64,000 bases of DNA from Alkalimonas delamerensis (GCF_030717955.1 NZ_JAUZVY010000004.1:124001-188000); one strand, 5' to 3'; shown: positions 27,523-36,227, numbered from the stretch's first letter. The notes: generated by a model not told the origin, from the sequence alone. Program-made: numbers and translations.

Positions 27523-28557
27523 ATGAAAAAAAGCCGCCTTATCCATGCCGCAGCCGTTACCATGGCACTGCACAGCACTATGGCCATCGCAACTGAGTTT
27601 GGCATTTATGGCCGGGCGCATCTATCTGTTGATCAGCTGGACAACGGCAACGACAGAGGCCTGAATATCTCCAGCAACGCCAGTCGCTTCGGTATCCGCG
27701 GCTCCCAGCAAGTGCAGGACAATCTGACGGTATTGCTGCAAATTGAAAGCCTGATCCGCCTGGATGAAGGCAGTGGCGACTGGGCCTCGCGCAACAGCTT
27801 TTTGGGACTGCAAGGTGACTTTGGCCTGGTGCGGGCCGGTTTTTTTGATACCCCACTAAAAAATGTCCGCAGCCGAACCGACTTGTTTGGCGATCAGGTC
27901 GGTGACGCCCGCAACATTGTGCGTGGTGGCGGGGTCGATATGGATCGGCGTTTTCGCAATGGCTTGCATTATCAGACGCCGGCTTTTCAACAGCTCACCT
28001 TCGACCTGCACTATTCACCGAACGACCGCAGCGGCAGCAACACCGACAACAAAGACGATGCCATCAGCAGTTCCGTTACCTTTGACAACAAAGAACTGAT
28101 GTTGATGCTGGCCTATGAACGGCGCAGCCGTCCAGAAAATAATGCTCTGAGCGGATATCGGGCCGGTGCAAGTTATCGCTTAAACGACCAATGGCGGTTA
28201 ACCGCCTTTTGGCAAAGCAGTGAAAACTTTAATGGGGGTAACCGGGATGCGTATGGCATTGGTGCTGCTTATCGAGTCAGTGACGCCTACAGTGTAAAAG
28301 CCCAGCTCTACCATGCCGGCGATGCCAATGCTGACAACAGCGGTGCCACCATGCTGTCGCTGGGCCTGGACCGGCGCTTTGGCCGCCAGCTCACCCTGTA
28401 TGCAGCGGCAGCCTTTACCAACAACGCCGACAATGCCAGCTTTAATGTCTCGGCCGGTGGTGGCCATGGCAAGCAGTTGGCGATTGAACCCGGCCAGGAT
28501 CCCTATGCACTGTCGCTCGGTGTGGTGTACAACTTCTCGGCCAACTTTGGCGGCTAA
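27523..28557 (+). CDS. Gram-negative outer-membrane porin
   Basis: The 344-residue protein has a signal peptide ending near AIAT (~25). It then shows the porin pattern: FGIYGRAHLSVD, SNASRFGIRGSQ, NSFLGLQGDFGLVRAGFFDTP (in part), and a C-terminal strand GVVYNFSANFG. General porins of this class form trimers for small solutes. ATG 27523 is chosen over a TTG three bases before. It is monocistronic and converges with the next gene, 12 bp away. Confidence 0.9.
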   Translation: MKKSRLIHAAAVTMALHSTMAIATEFGIYGRAHLSVDQLDNGNDRGLNISSNASRFGIRGSQQVQDNLTVLLQIESLIRLDEGSGDWASRNSFLGLQGDFGLVRAGFFDTPLKNVRSRTDLFGDQVGDARNIVRGGGVDMDRRFRNGLHYQTPAFQQLTFDLHYSPNDRSGSNTDNKDDAISSSVTFDNKELMLMLAYERRSRPENNALSGYRAGASYRLNDQWRLTAFWQSSENFNGGNRDAYGIGAAYRVSDAYSVKAQLYHAGDANADNSGATMLSLGLDRRFGRQLTLYAAAAFTNNADNASFNVSAGGGHGKQLAIEPGQDPYALSLGVVYNFSANFGG

Positions 28558-28569
28558 CAGACTTGTAGC

Positions 28570-29157
28570 CTATGGATGCCCCCATGGCGCTGGGGGCACT
28601 TTCTCCAGCGGCTGGCTCAGATCAAAGTCGAGCCGCCAGGTCCAGTTGTCACCGCTAAAAGTGCCGTAGGTGTAGCGCTTACCTGGCACGATTTCGATGC
28701 GCCATCCCAGTGCAGAGCCATCTTCGGCGGTCCGCTCAGTAAATAGAAAAGCTTGCTGCTGTGGTGTACCCCTGTCTATCGACAAACCACCATACATGGT
28801 ATTGCTCTTATCGGGCTCCCCCGAGCTTAAGCGGTGATCATGCCGCAGCTCCAACTTGCCATCCTGCCAACTGTAGCGCCAGGTACGGGAGCGATCCCAA
28901 CGGCCATCTGCATGGCCGATATGAAATGGCAATGCCAACAGCTCGCTGGAGCATTCACGAAAATGCACAATCAAGGTTTCATCCCCTTGCAACAAATCCG
29001 GCCGGTCGTCCCGCGCAATGACGCGCTTGCCTTGATAAGCCTGGCCGCAATGTTGCGCCATATTTAGCCAAAACTGTGCCGCCGCTTCATTGTCGGTTGC
29101 TACCGCAGGATTTAAGGCTCCAACCAGCAGCGTCATGATACTCAGCATTTTTCTCAC
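28570..29157 (-). CDS. Secreted protein of unknown function (paralogue at 63.6 kb)
   Basis: The 195-residue protein has a cleavable signal peptide (to about AVA, residue 20). I do not recognise the family. It is rich in Trp, Asp and Arg, with WDRSRTWRYSWQDGKLELRH (~86-105), TMYGGLSID (~118-126) and a C-terminal block GWRIEIVPGKRYTYGT then WRLDFDLSQPL and PPAPWGH. The same landmarks recur in the partial gene at the right edge of the window, so this is a small family in this genome. One Cys pair (~37 and ~69) could form a disulfide. It is likely periplasmic. Confidence 0.75.
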   Translation of the reverse strand: MRKMLSIMTLLVGALNPAVATDNEAAAQFWLNMAQHCGQAYQGKRVIARDDRPDLLQGDETLIVHFRECSSELLALPFHIGHADGRWDRSRTWRYSWQDGKLELRHDHRLSSGEPDKSNTMYGGLSIDRGTPQQQAFLFTERTAEDGSALGWRIEIVPGKRYTYGTFSGDNWTWRLDFDLSQPLEKVPPAPWGHP

Positions 29158-29275
29158 CTTGTGACAAACATAAAGAAAGGCAATCTAGCACAGCCCCAGG
29201 CCAGAGAAAACCAGCTCGCATCCACCAGCGAAAGCATCTATGCTCTTTAAAAGCCAAACTAAGGAGTAACCAGCG

Positions 29276-29719
29276 ATGCGCGATCCCTTTATGCAAGCAG
29301 CTATCGACGAAGCGAAAAAAGGCCTGGCCGAAGGCGGCATCCCCATCGGCTCTGTGCTGGTGATCGATGGCAAGATTGTCGGCCGTGGCCACAATCAACG
29401 AGTGCAGCAAGGCAGTGCCATTTTGCACGCCGAGATGCATTGCCTGGAGCAAGCAGGTCGCCTTTCACCGGCTGATTACAAAAAAGCCACCCTCTACTCT
29501 ACCTTGTCGCCCTGCGATATGTGCAGCGGCACCGCCTTGCTGTATGGCATTCCTAAAATTGTGGTAGGAGAAAACAAGACTTTTCAGGGACCAGAAGAGT
29601 ATGTCCGCCAGCGGGGTGTCGACGTCACCATTTTGCAAGACGATGAGTGCATTAAACTGATGGAAGACTTTATTGCCAGCGCTCCCGAACTGTGGTACGA
29701 AGATATAGGAAAGGAGTGA
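29276..29719 (+). CDS. Yeast-type cytosine deaminase
   Basis: The 147-residue zinc deaminase has HAE (H51, E53) and PCDMC (C80, C83). The whole length follows yeast Fcy1, including EGGIPIGSVL near the start, STLSPCDMCSG, YGIPKIVVGENKTF and a C-terminal WYEDIGKE. Such enzymes deaminate cytosine to uracil, a salvage step; bacterial CodA is unrelated. It is not TadA, which lacks this C-terminal helix ending. AAGGAG precedes the start by nine bases. It stands before a periplasmic binding protein gene, 30 bp apart. Confidence 0.88.
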   Translation: MRDPFMQAAIDEAKKGLAEGGIPIGSVLVIDGKIVGRGHNQRVQQGSAILHAEMHCLEQAGRLSPADYKKATLYSTLSPCDMCSGTALLYGIPKIVVGENKTFQGPEEYVRQRGVDVTILQDDECIKLMEDFIASAPELWYEDIGKE

Positions 29720-29749
29720 ATTAGCTGTCGCTGTTAAAAGGAATCGATT

Positions 29750-30526
29750 ATGCGGTTGGTTGTGATTTCTACATTAATTTTTGTAATCACACTTTTTAAT
29801 CCAGCGTTTTCAAAAACCCTGGTTCGGGTCGGTGCTTACGAATTTCCTCCTTACATTCAATTGGAGCATGGTTTAGCCAAAGGCTTTACCGTAGAACTGA
29901 TCCACCAGCTCAACCAACTGCAGCAGGACTATCATTTTGAACTGGTACTCACCACACCAGTTCGGCGCCATCAGGATTATCAACAAGGTCTATTTGACAC
30001 CATTTTCTTTGAAGATCCCTACTGGGGCTGGGTACAACGCTCCATTACCATCGACAACTCACCGGCCTTCGCCAAAGACGATGAGGTCTTTATCGCCCTA
30101 CGCAGCAAAGCACATTCCGAGCAGTGGTTTGACGATCTTAGCAACAAAACCATCGCCGGTATCCTTGGGTATCATTACCAAATTGCCAACTTCCAAACAG
30201 ATCCGGCCCTGCTGGCCGAGCAATACCAAATGACCCTGGTCAGTGATCATCAGGCAAGTGTCGAACTGGTGTTAAAAGGACGAACCGATACCGCCATAGT
30301 GACACGCTCATTTTTGTATCAATATCTCAAGCAACACCCGGGAAGTGCTGAAAAGTTACTGATCTCTGAACGCATTGATCAAAGCTATCGTCACCAGTTA
30401 CTGCTGAACCCCAACCATGAGCTCTCGATAGAAACACTCTACCTCTGGGTACGGCAACTGCTGGAAAAAGAGCAAATGCATCTGGAGTTGCAGCGCTTTG
30501 GTTTGCAACTGCTGCCATCTGAGTAA
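29750..30526 (+). CDS. Periplasmic solute-binding protein, SBP_bac_3-like
   Basis: The 258-residue protein has a signal peptide (to about AFSK, residue 22). The family-3 binding-protein start VRVGAYEFPPYIQ follows with GFTVELIHQLN, then FDTIFFEDPYWGW and a lobe-two pattern KTIAGILGYHYQI. No ABC transporter genes adjoin it, as is common in Alteromonadales, where such proteins may act as stand-alone sensors or be remnants. The chemotaxis receptor that follows lacks a periplasmic domain, so a direct partnership is doubtful. Confidence 0.82.
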   Translation: MRLVVISTLIFVITLFNPAFSKTLVRVGAYEFPPYIQLEHGLAKGFTVELIHQLNQLQQDYHFELVLTTPVRRHQDYQQGLFDTIFFEDPYWGWVQRSITIDNSPAFAKDDEVFIALRSKAHSEQWFDDLSNKTIAGILGYHYQIANFQTDPALLAEQYQMTLVSDHQASVELVLKGRTDTAIVTRSFLYQYLKQHPGSAEKLLISERIDQSYRHQLLLNPNHELSIETLYLWVRQLLEKEQMHLELQRFGLQLLPSE

Positions 30527-30604
30527 AAATGCACAAAACCTGCGTTACAACAATAGCCTGCCCGGGCAGTTATGCTATGCTGCTGGTATTGTGCGTGAAA
30601 CTGA

Positions 30605-31837
30605 ATGGCTGGAATGACGATGGGGAGTTTTGGCAACGTGTACAACTTTATTGAGCAAACTTTCTTTTACACCCTCACCCGGAAAATTATTGGCAACATC
30701 GGCTTTCTGGCGTTGTTTTTTGGGCTGGCACTGTACCTGGCTTACCCGGCCGGTGGCGCTGGAACCGGCTGGTGGCTGCTGCTGCTGTTGGGCGCTTCGG
30801 CCTTTGTCTTCACCATCTTTTACATGCACCACCTGATCGTGCGACCGGTTCAGGCGCTGGTATCAGCACTGCAGGAAACCAATAGCAAAGGCACCGATTT
30901 GCAGCACCGGCTGCCCGCTTTTACCCATGATGAATTCCGCACGCTGTCTGAGCATTACAACGAATTTGTCAGTCAACTGGGTAAACTGCTTGGCGATATT
31001 CATCAGGAAGCCAAGCGCACCCACGAAACCAATGAGCAAGTATCCCAAGCCGTCCGTACCACCCGCAGTCATTTGCAGGATACTGAAAAACGTAGCCATC
31101 AGATCCGCGGTGAGAGCGATCAGGTGCTGGAGTACCTGGCCGATATCGTGCAGCATGGCGATCAAATGACAGAAGTCGCCTCAGTGACGGTAAAAAGCGC
31201 TCAGGGTGCCAGCAGCCAAATGCAACAGCTCTCCGGCCAATTGGCCAGCATCGTTAATTTGCTGGATACCTTTGGTCAAACCATCAATGGGCTGCATCAA
31301 AATGCAGAGAATGTCCGGCAAATTCTGGTGATGGTGGAGAACTTTTCCGATCAGACCAACCTGCTGGCTCTCAATGCCGCCATCGAAGCCGCCCGGGCCG
31401 GCGAAGCTGGCCGGGGTTTTGCCGTGGTTGCAGATGAAGTTCGCACCCTGGCCGCCAAAGTCAACGATGCCACCCGTCAGATCTCAGGCTTTTTGAATGA
31501 TATGGAGCGGCTTGTGCAGGAAACCCGCTCCGAGTCGGAAAGCCTGAATCAACAGGCACGGCAAGCGCAAGAGCAAACTGGCGTAACCAGCGAAGAGTTT
31601 AGCGGTTTACAACAACAGCTGGCCGATGCAAAAACCCGGGTTCAAAGCATCAATGACACCGTCGGTGCCCTGGAAAAACGCTACCAGCAAACTCACCAGC
31701 ATTTGTCGGCCATTGAGCATGTCACCAATGAAGCCAACAGCCAGATGACATCCATTGATGACGCCGCCAAGGCCTTGCTGGAAGGCACCGCCAGAACGCA
31801 GCAACAGCTGGGTCGCTTTGCCCGCTCCGGCCATTAA
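30605..31837 (+). CDS. Methyl-accepting chemotaxis protein without periplasmic sensor
   Basis: The 410-residue receptor has two membrane segments close together (~30-48 and ~57-77) with almost no periplasmic loop, then HAMP and a long coiled coil. Its signalling tip is FSDQTNLLALNAAIEAARAG followed by GRGFAVVADEVRTLA. Sensing must be by the membrane, cytoplasm or a partner. ATGs at 30605, 30614 and 30620 are all possible starts; the last has GGA seven bases upstream. It ends at a strong terminator. Confidence 0.92.
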   Translation: MAGMTMGSFGNVYNFIEQTFFYTLTRKIIGNIGFLALFFGLALYLAYPAGGAGTGWWLLLLLGASAFVFTIFYMHHLIVRPVQALVSALQETNSKGTDLQHRLPAFTHDEFRTLSEHYNEFVSQLGKLLGDIHQEAKRTHETNEQVSQAVRTTRSHLQDTEKRSHQIRGESDQVLEYLADIVQHGDQMTEVASVTVKSAQGASSQMQQLSGQLASIVNLLDTFGQTINGLHQNAENVRQILVMVENFSDQTNLLALNAAIEAARAGEAGRGFAVVADEVRTLAAKVNDATRQISGFLNDMERLVQETRSESESLNQQARQAQEQTGVTSEEFSGLQQQLADAKTRVQSINDTVGALEKRYQQTHQHLSAIEHVTNEANSQMTSIDDAAKALLEGTARTQQQLGRFARSGH

Positions 31838-31841
31838 CGCC

Positions 31842-31868
31842 AAGGCTCCGCTGCTGGCGGAGCCTTTT
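31842..31868 (+). terminator. Intrinsic terminator after the chemotaxis receptor gene
   Basis: Stem AAGGCTCCGC/GGCGGAGCC with loop TGCT is followed by four T, starting 5 bp after the stop. Confidence 0.85.
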
Positions 31869-31919
31869 GCTATCTTTGTGAAAAATCAACAAAAATGATA
31901 AGTCCAGCTGGTTAAATTT

Positions 31920-31928
31920 TGCTACAAT
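31920..31928 (+). promoter_or_regulatory. Extended -10 promoter of the DUF3083-like gene
   Basis: TGC followed by TACAAT makes an extended -10 element 35 bp before the ATG at 31964. No good -35 hexamer is seen, as is usual for this class. Confidence 0.5.
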
Positions 31929-31963
31929 AGCCAGCGATTTAGTACAGCATCAACGGGGGAGTT

Positions 31964-33061
31964 ATGCCAGTCAGCAGCCAACACAAAGTTTATATTCCAA
32001 CCAGCTCCAGGGACAATCAGTACCTGCTTGCCGAATTCAGTCTGACCGATGCGATCCTCGCACGCTTTGGCGCCCCTATGGTCGACAGCCAAGAGCCGTA
32101 CAAAGAGTTCTACCTGCAACTGGGTAAAATATTTTTTGAGCTGGCCGATCAGGCAGGCCTTCGCAACGTGCACCTGATTGCCAATGGCAAAACGCCTGTG
32201 GTGCGCTTCCACAGCGAGGCCTACACCCTGCAAACAGCGGAGCAAATCCTGTTTTTCTACAATCCGGCGTATCACGAAGCGCAAAACAGCTTTTTCAACC
32301 CGGCGGAAAAAGCCCGTAAGATCTCTTTGCTGTTTTTAGCCACCGATGCCAACATTCGCGCCAATGCGGCTGAGTTCCACAACAAAGTGCGCGCTTTGTT
32401 GCAGCGATTCAGCGACGAAATCAACAGCCCTGAGCTGAAAATCAAGGTTCGGGATCACCAGCACCTGACGTACGATCTCTTTGCCAAAAGCAAAGGCGTG
32501 AAAGAAAGTTACGGCTATAAGCTTCGCTCGCTGGATGCGCGCTACAAAGCCCGCAACTGCGAACTGCCGTCTGAGCACAGCGCCCTGACCTACGCCATTA
32601 TCAATTTGCCACTCAGTCGCTACATCAAAGAGCAGGTGCAAATTGATGCTAAATCCGATCGTCCCTATACCGCCCTGTACCAGCACATTCAGGACCAGTT
32701 TGTTGAAGCCACCAGTCTGAACAAACTGACCCACAGAGCGGTGCTGGCCAATGGTTTGCTGCCGCTGGTGCGTAACAGCAAATTCGATAAGATGAGCAGC
32801 GGCAAAGAATTGCAAATGATTGGTTTTGATCCAAGCATTAGTGAAGGGCAGCTGATCGCCGATTGGGACGACAGCAACCTGGTTGAGTCCGCTCAACTCA
32901 TTATTTTTGCCAACAAAGACGATTACACCGATATGGGCTATGGCCGTTTTATGAATCAGGTCGAAACCGCATTGCGTCGTTTTGCCAAAGGGGTCAACCT
33001 GAACCCGGAGCGTGATGATCTGCTGATCCGTTTTCACCAGCACATCAGCTACCATCTGTAA
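31964..33061 (+). CDS. Conserved protein of unknown function, DUF3083-like
   Basis: The 365-residue soluble protein has no signal peptide or membrane segment. I believe it belongs to DUF3083, a family of similar length confined to Alteromonadales, but this is from memory of the overall look: HKVYIPTSSRDNQYLLAEF at the start, AEQILFFYNPAYHEAQNSFF (~89-108) and FHQHISYHL at the end. The function is unknown. It is monocistronic with GGGGGAG before its start and a bidirectional terminator after its stop. Confidence 0.7.
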   Translation: MPVSSQHKVYIPTSSRDNQYLLAEFSLTDAILARFGAPMVDSQEPYKEFYLQLGKIFFELADQAGLRNVHLIANGKTPVVRFHSEAYTLQTAEQILFFYNPAYHEAQNSFFNPAEKARKISLLFLATDANIRANAAEFHNKVRALLQRFSDEINSPELKIKVRDHQHLTYDLFAKSKGVKESYGYKLRSLDARYKARNCELPSEHSALTYAIINLPLSRYIKEQVQIDAKSDRPYTALYQHIQDQFVEATSLNKLTHRAVLANGLLPLVRNSKFDKMSSGKELQMIGFDPSISEGQLIADWDDSNLVESAQLIIFANKDDYTDMGYGRFMNQVETALRRFAKGVNLNPERDDLLIRFHQHISYHL

Positions 33062-33077
33062 CCGGACTTCAGCTACC

Positions 33078-33103
33078 AAAAAGCCACCCTCGGGTGGCTT
33101 TTT
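33078..33103. terminator. Bidirectional terminator between convergent genes
   Basis: AAAAAGCCACC and GGTGGCTTTTT pair around CTCG, with T tracts on both strands. It serves the DUF3083-like gene (plus) and hemN (minus). Confidence 0.9.
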
Positions 33104-33118
33104 GCTGAGTGTTACACT

Positions 33119-34477
33119 TTAAACCACTTTGGAATAACGCTGCTGTCCCTGCTGCAAATAGACATCAAAGGCACTGCAAATACTGCGCACCCACAACCGG
33201 CCTGCATCGGTTATTTTAATGCCTGCCGGGCTTAGCTCAACCAGACCATCCTCGATAAAGGGAGTCAACTTGGCCAGACTATCCGCAAAGTAGTGGTCAA
33301 AATCAAGCTGCCACTTCTGCCCAAAAGCTGCAGTATCGAGCGCAAAATGACAAATAAGCTGAGCGATCAATTCCGCACGAATGCAATCGTCTTTGGACAA
33401 GACAAAACCTTTGGCCAGCGGCAACTGCTTGGCTTCAATCGCCTGATAGTAATCCGGCAATTCTTTTTCGTGTTGCCACAGCACGCCATCCACCTGACTG
33501 ATCGACGAGACCCCAAGGCCCAGCAGCGCATTCTGACCATGGGTGGTATAGCCCTGAAAATTACGTTGTAACTGCCCTGCCCGCTGCGCTTTGGCCAGGC
33601 CATCCTCGGGCCTGGCAAAGTGGTCCATGCCAATAAACTGATAACCGGCCTGACTAAAGGTGGCGATGCCTTGCTGCAATAAGGCCAGCTTGGTTTCAGC
33701 GCCGGGCATAGCGGCCTCCGGCAACTTGCGCTGGGCAGCAAAGCGCGCTGGCAAGTGCGCATAACTAAATAAAGACACCCGATCCGGCTCCAGCGCCACC
33801 ACCTGGTCCAGCGTCTGCTGAAACGAACCAGCTTGCTGGTACGGTAAACCATAAACCAAATCCAGGTTGATTGACGCAAATCCAAGCTTTTTGGCTGCCT
33901 GCACCAATTGGCGCACCAAATCGGCATCCTGCACCCGGTTGATGGTAATTTGTACCTGCTGATCGAAATCCTGCACGCCAAAACTGACCCGGTTAAAGCC
34001 AAGCCCACGCAAATGTGCCAACTTTTCCAGGCTGCAACTGCGCGGGTCGATTTCAATACTGAGCTCATCCAGCGCTGTACAATCAAAGTGCCGATGAAAC
34101 AGCTGCATCAAGCGGCTTAACTGCTGCTCGGTTAAAAAAGTCGGAGTGCCACCGCCCAGGTGGATTTGGCCGATGGGCCGGTGTGCCACCAAGGGCTGAT
34201 ACATGGCCATTTCCTGCTCCAGTGCATCCAGATAGCGATCCGCCTTGTGCTGATGGCGGGTGACCACCTTGTTGCAGCCACAGTAGTAACAGAGCTGGTG
34301 GCAAAACGGCAGATGCAGATACAGGCTCAGCTCACCGGTCGATGCCAGCAGGGTGTCCTGCACTTGCTGGCTGTCAAAAGGCGCCTGCAGCGCCAGCGCC
34401 GTCGGGTACGAGGTATAACGCGGGCCATGGATGTTGTATTTGGCAATCAAAGCCGGATCCCATTGGATGCTTGGCAT
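33119..34477 (-). CDS. hemN: Oxygen-independent coproporphyrinogen III oxidase
   Basis: The 452-residue radical SAM enzyme has the 4Fe-4S motif CHQLCYYCGC (C59, C63, C66 and C68), the HemN N-terminal YNIHGPRYTSYPTA (14-27), and LGGGTPTFL. It decarboxylates coproporphyrinogen III to protoporphyrinogen IX in heme synthesis without oxygen. The length and N-terminus fit HemN and not HemW. A 160-bp stretch covering its first ~28 codons and upstream region is repeated, degraded, at 36060-36219. An FNR-like site lies 59 bp upstream, in keeping with anaerobic induction. Confidence 0.95.
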   Translation of the reverse strand: MPSIQWDPALIAKYNIHGPRYTSYPTALALQAPFDSQQVQDTLLASTGELSLYLHLPFCHQLCYYCGCNKVVTRHQHKADRYLDALEQEMAMYQPLVAHRPIGQIHLGGGTPTFLTEQQLSRLMQLFHRHFDCTALDELSIEIDPRSCSLEKLAHLRGLGFNRVSFGVQDFDQQVQITINRVQDADLVRQLVQAAKKLGFASINLDLVYGLPYQQAGSFQQTLDQVVALEPDRVSLFSYAHLPARFAAQRKLPEAAMPGAETKLALLQQGIATFSQAGYQFIGMDHFARPEDGLAKAQRAGQLQRNFQGYTTHGQNALLGLGVSSISQVDGVLWQHEKELPDYYQAIEAKQLPLAKGFVLSKDDCIRAELIAQLICHFALDTAAFGQKWQLDFDHYFADSLAKLTPFIEDGLVELSPAGIKITDAGRLWVRSICSAFDVYLQQGQQRYSKVV

Positions 34478-34551
34478 AGGAATTCTCTAAGCTACAGACT
34501 CTGCGCTAAGTGTACCCAAGCCTGTGCAACAGGCATTGATCTGACGCAACA
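34392..34551. repeat. Copy A of a 160-bp repeat (hemN 5' region, intact)
   Basis: It covers the first ~28 codons and ~75 bp upstream of hemN. By eye it matches 36060-36219 in the same orientation at about 136 of 160 positions (85%). Confidence 0.9.
34536..34549. promoter_or_regulatory. FNR/Anr-like box upstream of hemN
   Basis: TTGAT-CTGA-CGCAA matches the first half-site of TTGAT-N4-ATCAA perfectly and three of five bases of the second. The same box with one changed spacer base is kept in the degraded copy (36204-36217), whereas nearby bases have diverged. FNR control of hemN is known in gammaproteobacteria. Confidence 0.45.
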
Positions 34552-34608
34552 ACCGTCTTGGTTTGCATTAGCCGAAAGTATTTCGTCGCAAAACTCATCA
34601 TTATTACC

Positions 34609-34639
34609 AAAAAAAATCCCCTGGGCAGGCCAGGGGATT
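34609..34639 (-). terminator. Terminator of the inserted lipoprotein gene
   Basis: On the minus strand AATCCCCTGG pairs with CCAGGGGATT, followed by eight T, starting 40 bp after the lipoprotein stop. Confidence 0.88.
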
Positions 34640-34678
34640 GAGCGTCAGGATGCAAGACTCAGCTGAAAGCTTTAGCGA

Positions 34679-35863
34679 TTACAGAGTGCCTACCCGAATG
34701 GTACCAATCAAGTCAACAGCCACTCTCCGCGACAACTGATTCCGGGTATTATTGACTTCATCAGCACTGCGATCTTTTACTGTGCAGCTTACTCCAGAAA
34801 TTTGTACCGGACCAGTCAGCTCTTCTCTGTATTGAAATGATGGAACCTGAACGAAATCGCCTCGATTTTCACGGACATGTGGTAAGTTTTGTTGATTGAC
34901 AAAATTGCGGATCTGCTGCTCATTGGCAACATAGCGCCGGTAGCGTAACTCAAGCTCCATATTGGATTGCCCAGATTCAAGCTCTCCCACAGAATGATTG
35001 CCAATCCAAACCACATTGCCAGTACGAACATGAATCAACTTGGCATTTAAAGTCGCTTCAAGGCTTTGGCAGTCGAAGAACTGTCGTTGCTGGAATTGAT
35101 TGGCGATACCAGGATACTTTGCCATAAAATCTCGCAGCTCTCCTGAGTTAAACAGGTTTAATCGCTCTTCACGGGCACGAATGGTATTGAACTCCGGAAT
35201 TTGCAAGATGTAATCTGCCTGCACATCACTGGCACTGGCTGCCCGGATTAACTCTGAGATATCGGACAGTTCATGCTCACCTTCGGCCCGGTTCCGGGTA
35301 GCTGAACCCACCCGGCATTGTGTTCTTAGGCTATCAAGTTCTCTGGCATACTCCGATGCACTAAGCGCATTGCGGTTAAACCGCTCCTCTAACTGAGCCA
35401 GTATCGGGTGGCAACCTGGGTCATAATCACGCAGATCAAAGCCGGTTGTACTGATGGAGCCGATGATTTCTCGATTACGTCGATCACGCTGATCGCGCAA
35501 AATCGCTTCGAAAATAGAGCGATCAATCAATTGGAAGCCATTCCTCAACAGTGTACGTTCAATTTGTTGCTCTGCGACGTTAAAGAACCCATCGGTACGA
35601 AAATCGGCATTGTCGGATAAGCCGTCATGACGTGTCATTTGATCCGGAACCGCAATTACCACCGAACTTCCCACCGGAATTGGAAAAGCCGTGCTCTGAA
35701 CCACGTTATCGTCCAGCTGTTCTCGCGGCAGTGTAAACACACTGAATCGAATCGTGTCGACTTCATCCTGCGGAACCGCAGGCATCGGTACAATGGCTCC
35801 AGGCGACGAACATCCCATAACGATGAAACTTACCACAGCACTCAGAATCCACTTACTCTTCAT
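34679..35863 (-). CDS. Lipoprotein of unknown function, weakly CsgG-like
   Basis: The ~394-residue protein has a lipoprotein signal with lipobox IVMGC (Cys ~18). One stretch (VAEQQIERTLLRNGFQLIDR, then SIFEAILRDQ) and another later (LNAKLIHVRTGNVVWIGNHS) resemble CsgG-type proteins, where a nucleotide-like fold ends in membrane strands or binds partners. The rest, rich in Arg, Asn and Gln, is unfamiliar. It carries its own terminator and an AT-rich leader, and lies between an intact and a degraded copy of the hemN 5' region, so it looks inserted. ATG 35863 is preferred over GTG 35869. Function is open. Confidence 0.75.
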   Translation of the reverse strand: MKSKWILSAVVSFIVMGCSSPGAIVPMPAVPQDEVDTIRFSVFTLPREQLDDNVVQSTAFPIPVGSSVVIAVPDQMTRHDGLSDNADFRTDGFFNVAEQQIERTLLRNGFQLIDRSIFEAILRDQRDRRNREIIGSISTTGFDLRDYDPGCHPILAQLEERFNRNALSASEYARELDSLRTQCRVGSATRNRAEGEHELSDISELIRAASASDVQADYILQIPEFNTIRAREERLNLFNSGELRDFMAKYPGIANQFQQRQFFDCQSLEATLNAKLIHVRTGNVVWIGNHSVGELESGQSNMELELRYRRYVANEQQIRNFVNQQNLPHVRENRGDFVQVPSFQYREELTGPVQISGVSCTVKDRSADEVNNTRNQLSRRVAVDLIGTIRVGTL

Positions 35864-36057
35864 GAACACACCTATTCTTATTCAGTTTATTGTTTAATGT
35901 ATAGTTTGTTACTTTCATAGTCGCCACTTTTTATACTTTCTTATAGCGCCTAAGCTCCATACTAGTAGAAAAAATTGCATTAGACCATGCTAAATGTAAA
36001 TGTCCGACGGTCCGTAGAAAAATGCTAACAGGAAATTGGCCTCCTATACCCTGCAAA

Positions 36058-36145
36058 GTGCCAGCGCCGTCGGGTAGGAGGTATAACGCGGGCCATGGAT
36101 ATTGTATTCGGCGATCAAAGCCGGATCCCTCTGGATGCTTGACAT
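36058..36145 (-). pseudogene. hemN: Degraded copy of the hemN N-terminus
   Basis: ATG 36145 opens a frame reading MSSIQRDPALIAEYNIHGPR and onward through TSYPTALAL, as in hemN codons 1-30, before it runs into CRV and a TAG just past the end of homology. The rest of the gene is absent. It is part of repeat copy B and shows where hemN (or a relative) once began next to the response-regulator gene. Confidence 0.88.
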
Positions 36146-36219
36146 AGGCCCCCTCTAAGCAACAGACTCTGCGCTTAGTGAACTCAAGCCTGCCTGGCGG
36201 GCCTTGATCTGGCGCAATA
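36060..36219. repeat. Copy B of the 160-bp hemN 5' repeat
   Basis: It is a direct repeat of 34392-34551, ending 9 bp from the stop of the LytTR gene. Together the two copies bracket a 1.5-kb block with the lipoprotein gene. Between the lipoprotein start and this copy (35864-36059) the DNA is AT-rich and I see no gene; it should hold the lipoprotein promoter. Confidence 0.9.
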
Positions 36220-36227
36220 GCTGGCTT

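Noticed and set aside
28580..28605. G/C-rich hairpin after the porin gene as its terminator
   Set aside because: It lies in the last codons of the convergent secreted-protein gene (Pro-Trp-Gly-His stretch) and has no proper T tract; coincidence is likely.
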